A stretch of DNA of 21,451 bases from positions 1 through 21,451 of the IMG/VR virus record IMGVR_UViG_3300029267_000359; one strand, written 5' to 3'. Every line of letters starts with the position of its first letter. Position 1 is the first letter of the stretch. This DNA comes from a virus. The notes beneath the pieces are model-generated. The model was not told where the DNA came from, ran no database searches, and saw nothing but the letters and a program-made list of their open reading frames with translations. A program made the position numbers and the translations under genes. Shown in pieces: positions 15,192 through 21,451 of the stretch.

Positions 15192-15659
15192 ATGTCGAAA
15201 GAACAAGCCCCCTTCGGCTTCGAGTGCAAAATGTACTATTTGACGACCGGCACCCGCGCCGCCTGGTCCGACCCTATGTCCAATCTTGGCGAGATCGACG
15301 AGGTCCGCGACGCCAAGTTGAACTGTTCGCACGTCGAGGGCGACGACACCGATCGCTCGACCGCCTACGTCTTGACCGACGTCGGCCTGGTCGAGGCGTC
15401 GGTCGACTTCCAACTCCGCAACGACACCAGCCAGACGCCCTATCAGACGATCCGGGCCGCCTTTACCGGCCGCTCGACGATCGCAATCGCTGTTCTCGAT
15501 GGCGCCTACGACGAGGCCGCGAGCGAAGGAATCTGGGCCGACTGGGTCGTTACCAAATTCGAGCGGCCGGAAGGTCTGCGCGAAAAAACGCATATCGACG
15601 TCACGATCAAGCCGGCGCGGACGAGTGTCGCCCCCGAGTGGGTCGTCGTTACCACATAG
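15192..15659 (+). CDS. Major tail tube protein
   Basis: The 155-residue protein is consistent in length and layout with siphovirus tail tube subunits. It has an N-terminal YYLTTGTRAAW segment, a central VEASVDFQLRNDT strand pair and a terminal VTKFERPEGLREKTHIDVTIKPAR stretch. The last stretch, with EGLREK leading into a VTIKPA strand, is common in tube proteins of TP901/HK97-related phages. Subunits stack as hexamers along the tape measure to make the tail. AAAGGA upstream supports ATG 15192. Position immediately before the tail assembly chaperone is the usual one. Confidence 0.72.
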   Translation: MSKEQAPFGFECKMYYLTTGTRAAWSDPMSNLGEIDEVRDAKLNCSHVEGDDTDRSTAYVLTDVGLVEASVDFQLRNDTSQTPYQTIRAAFTGRSTIAIAVLDGAYDEAASEGIWADWVVTKFERPEGLREKTHIDVTIKPARTSVAPEWVVVTT

Positions 15660-15687
15660 CCGACGCCGAAACCCGACCACCAGGCAC

Positions 15688-15705
15688 GCCGCGGACCGCC
15701 GCGGC
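15688..15705 (+). other. GC-rich hairpin between tube and chaperone genes
   Basis: GCCGCGG, loop ACCG, CCGCGGC form a 7-bp perfect stem in the 68-base gap before the chaperone gene. No T-tract follows, so it is not a standard terminator; a small palindrome CGCAT T ATGCG (about 15710-15720) follows. It could modulate RNA stability or partial termination between a highly and a weakly expressed gene. Confidence 0.35.
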
Positions 15706-15727
15706 TTGCCGCATTATGCGAGGCCCC

Positions 15728-16222
15728 ATGAAAACCTTCCGAGACAACGCCGGCCGCGAGTGGGAAATCGCGGTCAACGCCGCGACCGTCAAGCGGGTTC
15801 GCGCGCTGTTGCAATTCGACCTGGTCGCAACCAAGAACGTTTACGAGCAACTGGTCGCCGACCCCGCCCTATTGGTCGACGTCGTCTTCGTCTTATGCCA
15901 ACGACAAGCCGAGGCGCAGGGAGTGACCGACGAACAGTTCGGCCAGGCAATGGCCGGCGACGCGATCGACGCCGCGACCCGGGCGCTGCTTGAAGAACGC
16001 ATAGCTTTTTTCCCGAACGCCCGGGATCGGGCCCGGGCGAAGAAGGCGCTGGAGAAAATCGAGGGATGGATCGAGACGGCGCAGGACGTGATGGAAAAGA
16101 CCCTCGACGATCCGGCGACCGACGCGAAGATGAAGGCGTTGATTGCGACCCGTTTCAACTCTGCCTTGAACTCGCCGGAATTATCGGCGTCGAACCCTGG
16201 GGATTCACCCTCCGAGAACTAA
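15728..16222 (+). CDS. Tail assembly chaperone, first frame (G-like)
   Basis: The 164-residue protein begins with an N-terminal beta segment (KTFRDNAGREWEIAVN) and continues as a helical protein, the layout of phage tail assembly chaperones that coat the tape measure before tube polymerisation. The ending SNPGDSPSEN is low in conserved structure, because the same DNA encodes the conserved second domain in the -1 frame. Position between tail tube and tape measure is diagnostic. Codons 92-94 are ATA GCT TTT, unlike the GC-rich codon choice around them, and create a slippery run. Confidence 0.75.
   Translation: MKTFRDNAGREWEIAVNAATVKRVRALLQFDLVATKNVYEQLVADPALLVDVVFVLCQRQAEAQGVTDEQFGQAMAGDAIDAATRALLEERIAFFPNARDRARAKKALEKIEGWIETAQDVMEKTLDDPATDAKMKALIATRFNSALNSPELSASNPGDSPSEN
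16006..16012 (+). promoter_or_regulatory. Candidate -1 frameshift site T TTT TTC
   Basis: Read in the chaperone frame as GCT TTT TTC, this is a perfect X XXY YYZ slippery heptamer. The -1 frame has its last stop at 15991-15993 and is then open to 16434. The rare codons ATA, GCT and TTT occur in a row just here. A coding-pattern switch near 16148 is an argument for a shift further downstream instead. Confidence 0.45.
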
Positions 16223-16434
16223 CCCACATGGCCCGCGGACGGGCCGACGCCCAATGGACCCACACTAGCGCGCTAATGGTCATGGTCGAGACGTCGGTCC
16301 GATCGCTATTTTCCGACCGCGAGATCGAAATGGACCTAGGAAAATACCACCCGCGACGGCGCGACGAGGTCGAGGTCGAACCGCCGAAAGCGGACATATC
16401 CTGTTTGAAAGTCTTTCTGCCGAAGAAAGGGTAG
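16066..16434 (+). CDS. Tail assembly chaperone, second frame (T-like, by frameshift)
   Basis: This open frame overlaps the first chaperone frame in the -1 register and ends three bases before the tape measure. Conserved-looking text starts near 16150 (LELAGIIGVEPWGFTLRELTHMARGRADAQWTHTSAL); it matches the second-domain pattern of such chaperones, G-[VI]-x-P-x-x-[FY]-T-L-R-E-L. No plausible start codon with a ribosome site lies just before it, only ATG 16066 inside the first gene and ATG 16228 inside the conserved block. It is therefore most likely made as a fusion to the upstream frame. In lambda the equivalent GT fusion binds the tape measure while G binds the tube. Confidence 0.65.
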   Translation: MDRDGAGRDGKDPRRSGDRREDEGVDCDPFQLCLELAGIIGVEPWGFTLRELTHMARGRADAQWTHTSALMVMVETSVRSLFSDREIEMDLGKYHPRRRDEVEVEPPKADISCLKVFLPKKG

Positions 16435-16437
16435 ACA

Positions 16438-18648
16438 ATGGCCGCGGGTCGATCGATACGCGCTGGTGCCGCTTACGTCGAGCTATTCACGAAAGACGCC
16501 CGCTTTATTCGCGGCCTGCGCCGCGCACAATACCGGCTCCGCGCGTTCGGCATGTCGGCCGTGTCGGTCGGCCGGCAAATGATGATGGCGACCGCCGTCC
16601 TTGCCGCGCCCCTGGTCGGGGGCGTCAAGGTCTTTGCCGACTTTGAAAAGCAGATGGCGAACGTCTCGACGATGCTCGACCGACCGGCCGAACACATGGA
16701 CCGCTTTCGCGCCGGAATCCGTTCTATGTCGGTCGAATTCGGCGAGTCGACCGATACCCTATCCCGCGGGCTTTACGATATTCTATCCGCGTCGATCGCG
16801 CCGGCGAAAGCACTCGACGTCCTGGCCGTCTCGGCGAAGGCCGCAAAGGCCGGCCTTACCGATACCGGGGTTGCCGCCGACGCGATCACGACGATCCTCA
16901 ATTCCTACAAGCTATCGGCCGACCAGGCCGGGTCGGTTTCCGATCTGCTGTTCGCGATCGTGAAAAAGGGCAAGACCACGTTCGCCGAATTGGCGCCGTC
17001 GATCGGTATGGTCGCCTCGACCGCGTCGGTCGCCGGCGTCCCCCTCGAAGAACTCGGCGCGATGATCGCCACCTTGACCCGGAACGGGGTACAGACCGCC
17101 AACGCCGTTACCGCGGTCAACCGCGTGATCGCCACCTTCTTGAAACCGACCGACGACGCCGCCGCCTACGCGAAGACGCTCGGCTTCGACCTATCGTCGA
17201 CCACACTCCACGCCGAGGGCCTCGAAGGCGTCTTTCGGAAAATCGCGACGCTGCCCCCCGACGCGATCGCCCGGCTCTTTCCGAATATCCGCGCCCTGCG
17301 CGGCGTGTTGCCGGCGTTGCAGGACATGAGCGGGTTGACCGAAGATATTGCGTTCATGGCGAACCGGGCCGGCCGGACCGAAGAAGCCTACGCGAAAATG
17401 GCCGCGACCTTGTCCCACGCGTTCGACCAACTCAAACAAAAGGGCGTATTGCTCCTATCGGTAATCGGCGAGCAACTCGCCGAGGCCGTCCGCGACGCCG
17501 GAACGCAACTGATGACCTTCGCCGACTGGTTCGTCGACCTGATCCAACAGAACAAGGACCTGGTCGTCGCCGCCGCCGGCGTCGTCGTTACGATCGGCGC
17601 GGTCGGGGCCGCCCTGGTCGTCGTCGGCGTCACCGCGCAGACCCTGGCCTTTGCGATTGGCGGCCTGATAATGCCGTTGACCGCCGCCGCGACGCTGTTG
17701 TCGACCCTCGCCGGCGTCGCCGCCTTTGTGGTTTCCCCGATCGGCCTGGTGATCGCCGGCCTGATCGCCGCGGCCGCGACGTTCGAGGTCTTTTGGTCGA
17801 CCGCAAGCCGGGTTGTCGACCAGGTCGGCGACCTGTTCGCCGGGCTGAAAAACACCGTCGCCGAATCGATCGCCGGGATCGTCGACGCGCTGAAGACCGG
17901 CGATCTGCGCATGGCATGGCAGATCGGCGTCAAAGGGCTTGAGGTCGTTTGGCTTGAGACGACGGACTTCCTAATGCAGAAGTGGGGCGACCTCACCGCC
18001 TGGATCGTCGAGGCGTGGACCGGGGCGATCGCCGGGATCAAGGAAATCGGATACGAGCTATTCGGGCCGCGGTTCGATAGCATGTTACAGGACCTGCGCG
18101 GCCTGTTGGGCTTGCAGCAACAGGCGAAGGGGATCAAGACCCACGCCGGGAAAGGGACGGCCGTCGACCCCGACACGATCACCAAAGAGGACCGGATCGC
18201 CGCGGCGTGGGACAAGGCCGAACAAGCCGCCGCCGAACACCGGGCCGGCGCCGAGGCCGACCGACGACGCCGCCGCGCCGAACTCGACGCCGCAAAGCGC
18301 GACCTCGACGACCTCACCCGCCGGGCCGCCGACAAACGCCAAACCGTCGACATGCTTCGCGGCCTGCCGTCGGCCGACGAACTCGACCAGATGATCGCCG
18401 AAATGTTCCCCGGCGCCGCCGCCGGCGGCCAGGCCGCGACGGCCGCCGGCCAGGCCGCCGCCGTAGGGACCCGGATCGCGTCGGAGGTCCGCGGTACCTT
18501 TTCCGCTTACGGCCTGCGGGGCCTGGCCGCCGGCGGCCGGAACAAGGTCGAGGATAAGCAACTAGGCCACCTCGAGGCGATCGACGAAAACATCGAGGCG
18601 CTTCTTACCAAGGCGCAGGACCACGGATTGACCTTTACGAACGAGTGA
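16438..18648 (+). CDS. Tail tape measure protein
   Basis: The 736-residue protein sets tail length. Residues about 60-310 match the TP901-type minor tail/tape measure core: FADFEKQMANVSTML, LYDILSASIAPAKALDVLAVSAKAAKAG, AITTILNSY and FAELAPSIGMV in the family order. A long hydrophobic stretch at about 376-448 is typical of tape measures that later insert into the host membrane. A charged coiled coil follows at about 580-650. At roughly 0.15 nm per residue the length suggests a tail near 110 nm, an inference. It begins three bases after the chaperone stop. Confidence 0.9.
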   Translation: MAAGRSIRAGAAYVELFTKDARFIRGLRRAQYRLRAFGMSAVSVGRQMMMATAVLAAPLVGGVKVFADFEKQMANVSTMLDRPAEHMDRFRAGIRSMSVEFGESTDTLSRGLYDILSASIAPAKALDVLAVSAKAAKAGLTDTGVAADAITTILNSYKLSADQAGSVSDLLFAIVKKGKTTFAELAPSIGMVASTASVAGVPLEELGAMIATLTRNGVQTANAVTAVNRVIATFLKPTDDAAAYAKTLGFDLSSTTLHAEGLEGVFRKIATLPPDAIARLFPNIRALRGVLPALQDMSGLTEDIAFMANRAGRTEEAYAKMAATLSHAFDQLKQKGVLLLSVIGEQLAEAVRDAGTQLMTFADWFVDLIQQNKDLVVAAAGVVVTIGAVGAALVVVGVTAQTLAFAIGGLIMPLTAAATLLSTLAGVAAFVVSPIGLVIAGLIAAAATFEVFWSTASRVVDQVGDLFAGLKNTVAESIAGIVDALKTGDLRMAWQIGVKGLEVVWLETTDFLMQKWGDLTAWIVEAWTGAIAGIKEIGYELFGPRFDSMLQDLRGLLGLQQQAKGIKTHAGKGTAVDPDTITKEDRIAAAWDKAEQAAAEHRAGAEADRRRRRAELDAAKRDLDDLTRRAADKRQTVDMLRGLPSADELDQMIAEMFPGAAAGGQAATAAGQAAAVGTRIASEVRGTFSAYGLRGLAAGGRNKVEDKQLGHLEAIDENIEALLTKAQDHGLTFTNE

Positions 18649-18652
18649 TTCT

Positions 18653-19441
18653 ATGGCCGTTACGTTCGAGCTATTCAAGGGTCGCACCGGCGACGACGAC
18701 AACCGCGACCTGTTCTACAAGGTCAAAGGCACGTCGAGCGACCTCACGGCGCGGACCGAGGTCGAGGCCGCCGCGCCGTCGACTTACGACGGCCTGGCCC
18801 GCGACAAGGTCGTTCTTGTCAAACCCTTTCCCCCAACCGGCTGGCTGTTCCGCGTTCATTACGTTCGCCCGGGCTCCCAACGCCCCGAAACAAACGACTC
18901 GAAATTCCGATTTTCGACGACCGGCGGGTCGCAACACATCACGCAATCGATCGCCACCAGCCAACAGCGGGCCGTCGCCGGCGTCACCGCGCCCAACTTC
19001 GGCGGCGCGATCGGCGTTACCAAGGATAGCGTCGAGGGCGTCGACATCGGACAAGGCGTTTACGAGTGGAGCGAAACCCACTATATCCCCGACTCGCAGA
19101 TCGACGACACATACAAGGAATGGCTTCGCCATCTTACGTGGCGGACCAACGACGACTTCTTCCGCGGCTTCGAGGCCGGCGAGGTCCTGTTCATGGGATG
19201 CGAGGGCGGCCCGCGAGAGGATGAGGTCGACTGGGAAATCGAGTTTCATTTCGCCGCGTCCGAAAACCTGGTCAACCAGACCGTCGGCCAGATCACCGGG
19301 ATCAACAAGAAGGGCCACGAATACCTATGGTGCAGCTACGAGGACTCCGACGACGAGGATCAACTTGTCAAGCAACCGATCGTCGCGAACGTCGAGCAAG
19401 TCTATTATGAGGGCGACTTCGACCACCTAAACATTGATTGA
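18653..19441 (+). CDS. Unknown distal tail protein
   Basis: The 262-residue acidic protein follows the tape measure by four bases, the usual place for a distal tail (Dit-like) protein. No family signature is certain. It is beta-rich in the first half (VTFELFKGRTGDDDNRDLFYKVKG, GWLFRVHYVR, SKFRFSTTGG) and contains YEWSETHYIP and a long WRTNDDFFRGFEAGEVLFMG segment resembling structural tail proteins. It contains only two cysteines and lacks a signal peptide. Assignment to the tail tip rests on gene order. Confidence 0.5.
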   Translation: MAVTFELFKGRTGDDDNRDLFYKVKGTSSDLTARTEVEAAAPSTYDGLARDKVVLVKPFPPTGWLFRVHYVRPGSQRPETNDSKFRFSTTGGSQHITQSIATSQQRAVAGVTAPNFGGAIGVTKDSVEGVDIGQGVYEWSETHYIPDSQIDDTYKEWLRHLTWRTNDDFFRGFEAGEVLFMGCEGGPREDEVDWEIEFHFAASENLVNQTVGQITGINKKGHEYLWCSYEDSDDEDQLVKQPIVANVEQVYYEGDFDHLNID

Positions 19442-19450
19442 GGTCGACCG

Positions 19451-20236
19451 ATGCAGAAGAAGAAATCGGGCGACGCCTTCAAGGGCTTTCCGTATCGGCT
19501 CTATAACGACTTGCTCGAAATGCGCCGCCTTTGGAAGGTCGGCAAACTGCTGATCGGCCGCCGCGCCGCCCGCGATCTGCCCGACGCCGATCTGGTCAAG
19601 GTCAAAAATACCACCGGCGCGACGATCGCCCGGTTCGGCGTCCTGGGCATTTCCGGCGTGATTATCACGCCGACCGACCGCGCGAACCAGTTCAAGCAAA
19701 GGCCCGCCTTGACCGGGACCACGCCGACGACCGCCGACCACGCCGGCAAGTTCGTTATCGTACAAGAGCCGATCCGCGCCGGAAAAACCGGCCTGGCGAT
19801 CGTGTCGGGCGTGTCGGTCGCAAAGCTAAACGTCGGCGACGCCGACCACCAGTTCGCCGACGTCCGCAACGCCGACGCGACCGAACTCGACACGGGCAAC
19901 ACCGGCGCCGCGCGGATTCTTTACAAGGAGTCGGGCACCGGGTCGGGCAAGTGGGGGCTTGTGCGCGTCAGCAACGGATCGCCGGGCGGATCGGTTTGGA
20001 TGGTCAAGGCGCAGGTCGACGAGGTCGGGGGCGTCGCCGCCGATGATGCGACGTTCAACGTCGACAACGTGTCGATCGTTCAACCCGACGCGAACGCCGA
20101 CTATCCGAACGGCGCGACGCCGACGCAATTCAACAACTCACTCGACGGCGAACTCGACGACGACGCCTATATATACGCCGTTTACAATGTGACCACGGAA
20201 TTATGGGACACGATCGCGGGACCCTGCCCGGCATGA
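19451..20236 (+). CDS. Unknown virion-associated protein
   Basis: The 261-residue protein has a basic N-terminus (MQKKKSGDAFKGFPYRLYNDLLEMRR), then a beta domain opening with VKNTTGATIARFGVLGISGVIITP. The latter, a VxNxTGxxIxRFxVLGIxG pattern, resembles modules found in phage tail or capsid-associated proteins. The rest has Asp/Gly-rich turns without a catalytic motif, and the final part is strongly acidic (SLDGELDDDAYIYAVYN). Its stop overlaps the next start by ATGA. Likely a tail-tip or baseplate component; specific role unknown. Confidence 0.5.
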   Translation: MQKKKSGDAFKGFPYRLYNDLLEMRRLWKVGKLLIGRRAARDLPDADLVKVKNTTGATIARFGVLGISGVIITPTDRANQFKQRPALTGTTPTTADHAGKFVIVQEPIRAGKTGLAIVSGVSVAKLNVGDADHQFADVRNADATELDTGNTGAARILYKESGTGSGKWGLVRVSNGSPGGSVWMVKAQVDEVGGVAADDATFNVDNVSIVQPDANADYPNGATPTQFNNSLDGELDDDAYIYAVYNVTTELWDTIAGPCPA

Positions 20237-20820
20237 TCTGGCAACCCGACCGAACGCTTTGGACCCCCGGCGACCCGCTGGACATGCGACCGCCGCGCGA
20301 CCGCCGCCGGTTGCCCGCGTGGCGAGAGTACGGCTATGGCTACGGCGAATGTTGTCCGGGCGAAACGTGCGACTATTGCGACGGCTCGATCCCCGACCAG
20401 TACACCGTCACCTTCGCCGACGTTGCGAACGGGACATGCGGCGACGCCGCGCATTGCGCCGCCTATTGGAATTATACGTTTACCCTGATCCGCAACCAGG
20501 ACACGCCCATAAACACTTGCGCATGGATTTATCCGGGGCCCGAATCGACCGATTATGACATCGAGGGCGATTGCGACGACGGTTGCGGCGATCACCTGAA
20601 CCAGGTTCAGCTTCTTTGGTACACCCTGGCGGGAAAGTACGGGGTTTATGTGATCGCCTCGATCGCCACGGTCCATTGCGCCGGCGAATCCGCCGAATTC
20701 TACGTCGAATGGGACGAGCCGGTTAGTTGCGAACTCGACGAGCAAGAGCTAGTTCTCGACGTCGACAATATGGGGACGTGCGACTTTTCCGCCGCGACTT
20801 GCGTTGTTTCGAGTGTGTGA
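20233..20820 (+). CDS. Cys-rich unknown distal tail protein
   Basis: The 195-residue protein has 13 cysteines, several clustered (CCPGETCDYC near residues 39-49, CDDGC near 118). The rest is strand-like text such as YTVTFADVANGTC and WNYTFTLIRNQ. It lacks a signal peptide. Such paired cysteines suggest disulfide- or metal-stabilised beta domains exposed on the tail tip, possibly a receptor-binding element. The start ATG 20233 makes an ATGA overlap with the upstream gene; an in-frame ATG at 20203 is further inside that gene. No named family recognised. Confidence 0.55.
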   Translation: MIWQPDRTLWTPGDPLDMRPPRDRRRLPAWREYGYGYGECCPGETCDYCDGSIPDQYTVTFADVANGTCGDAAHCAAYWNYTFTLIRNQDTPINTCAWIYPGPESTDYDIEGDCDDGCGDHLNQVQLLWYTLAGKYGVYVIASIATVHCAGESAEFYVEWDEPVSCELDEQELVLDVDNMGTCDFSAATCVVSSV

Positions 20821-20821
20821 C

Positions 20822-21169
20822 ATGAACCCCCACCTAAAGCGATTCCTCGAACGTCGCGCCGCCGCGGCCGGCTTGCCCGGGCCCGCCGCGGCCCGCGACC
20901 GCGCCCTGGTTGCGCGGATCGACCAGGCGATCGTAAACGGCCAGGCGAACCGATCGCCCGTCGACGTCGAAAGGTGCCTCGCGATCTGCCGGGGTTGCGA
21001 GCAGTTCACCGGCGACAACTGCCGCCGCATGTTCCGATCTTGCTCGACCCGCGACACCTGGATTCGAGCGCTCTTGATCCTCCGCGGCCGACCGACCCAC
21101 GATTGCGAGCAATGGAGCAAGAAAGATGATCCTTGCGACCCTGGCCTTCGTTGCGTTCGCCGCGGGTGA
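20822..21169 (+). CDS. Small protein with Cys-rich C-terminal motif
   Basis: The 115-residue protein has a basic helical N-terminal half and eight cysteines in the second half. They follow the pattern CxxxCxxC (residues 52-59), a Cys about seven residues later, another in RSC and a CEQW ending, then two more. The CxxC-FTGxxCR-CEQW layout is like small metal-binding proteins found in phage tail regions, where a final C-x-x-G/x-x-W block is usual. It starts one base after the previous stop and its 3' end overlaps the next gene by 44 bases. Metal or iron-sulfur binding is an inference. Confidence 0.5.
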   Translation: MNPHLKRFLERRAAAAGLPGPAAARDRALVARIDQAIVNGQANRSPVDVERCLAICRGCEQFTGDNCRRMFRSCSTRDTWIRALLILRGRPTHDCEQWSKKDDPCDPGLRCVRRG

Positions 21170-21451
21170 TCCGCCCGCGACCGTATGCCTTACCGAATTG
21201 GCAGAGGTTCAATACTACGACGTTACCAGGGCCGACGGCGTCGTCGGCGAGGTCGCCACCTGGACGTGGTCGGTTGAAATTGCCGAGAATCTACCCAACG
21301 GGCTAGTTGGGTGGAATTACGCCGGGGTGGTCGTTGCGTCGCGCCTTATCTGGTACGATTGCAACACCCAAAGCCTGTGGGCCTGGTGGTCCGCCAAGTC
21401 TGGACAATCCGGCGTCGAGGAAACGCCCGACGACGCGATTCGCGCGATCGT
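21126..21451 (+). CDS. Partial gene with signal-peptide-like N-terminus
   Basis: An open frame runs from ATG 21126 to the window edge without a stop (108 complete codons). GGAG eight bases before the ATG supports the start. The first 17 residues (MILATLAFVAFAAGDPP) look like a short signal peptide with a possible cleavage site after AFA. The mature part is Trp-rich, with strands such as VATWTWSVEIAE and LIWYDCNTQSLWAWW. The start overlaps the previous gene by 44 bases. Family not recognised; the 3' end is missing. Confidence 0.5.
   Translation, partial: MILATLAFVAFAAGDPPATVCLTELAEVQYYDVTRADGVVGEVATWTWSVEIAENLPNGLVGWNYAGVVVASRLIWYDCNTQSLWAWWSAKSGQSGVEETPDDAIRAI

Noticed and set aside
1-21451. 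CRISPR array, tRNA, rRNA, IS element or attachment site
   Set aside because: No repeated spacer structure, tRNA-like fold, transposase or flanking direct repeat was seen anywhere in the window.

Overview
The window is a GC-rich stretch in which every supported gene lies on the + strand. It is the packaging, head and tail assembly module of a long-tailed (siphovirus-type) phage or prophage. Gene order follows the lambda plan: small terminase, large terminase (GpA-like), a small gpW-position protein, lambda-family portal, protease and capsid, decoration protein, connectors, tail tube, tail assembly chaperone, tape measure, distal tail genes. The host cannot be named from sequence alone. High GC, strong NNC/NNG codon preference and Cys-rich distal tail proteins fit a planctomycete or a similar GC-rich bacterium; this is an inference. 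No integrase, repressor, lysis or replication gene is present, so lifestyle is unresolved.

Layout: 50-3781 holds a phospholipase-D-like protein, both terminase subunits and a beta-rich presumed virion protein. 3793-9369 is an accessory cassette of ten tightly packed genes, most joined by ATGA, TAATG or TAGTG overlaps: a 34-residue very basic peptide, a GT2 glycosyltransferase, a basic Cys-containing protein, a sulfotransferase-like protein, a SAM methyltransferase, a second GT2, a second SAM methyltransferase, a radical SAM enzyme, a third GT-A glycosyltransferase-like protein and an NrdR-like zinc ribbon. It is closed by a strong intrinsic terminator (9509-9553). 9577-16434 encodes head and neck proteins, the tail tube and a frameshifted tail chaperone. 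16438-21451 encodes the tape measure and distal tail proteins, the last of which runs off the window.

The most interesting parts are four. First, the glycan-tailoring cassette is inserted between the large terminase and the gpW/portal genes, which are adjacent in lambda. Second, the prohead protease and major capsid protein are fused in one 700-residue polypeptide with a well-placed internal start at codon 192, which could make a protease-free scaffold-capsid product. Third, the tail chaperone requires a -1 frameshift; a perfect T TTT TTC slippery heptamer made of unusual codons sits just after the last stop in the -1 frame. Fourth, the distal tail end has unusually Cys-rich small proteins. 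The cassette enzymes have no visible signal peptide or membrane segment, so they presumably act in the cytoplasm. They may decorate virion proteins or a host surface glycan with a methylated, possibly sulfated, sugar structure.
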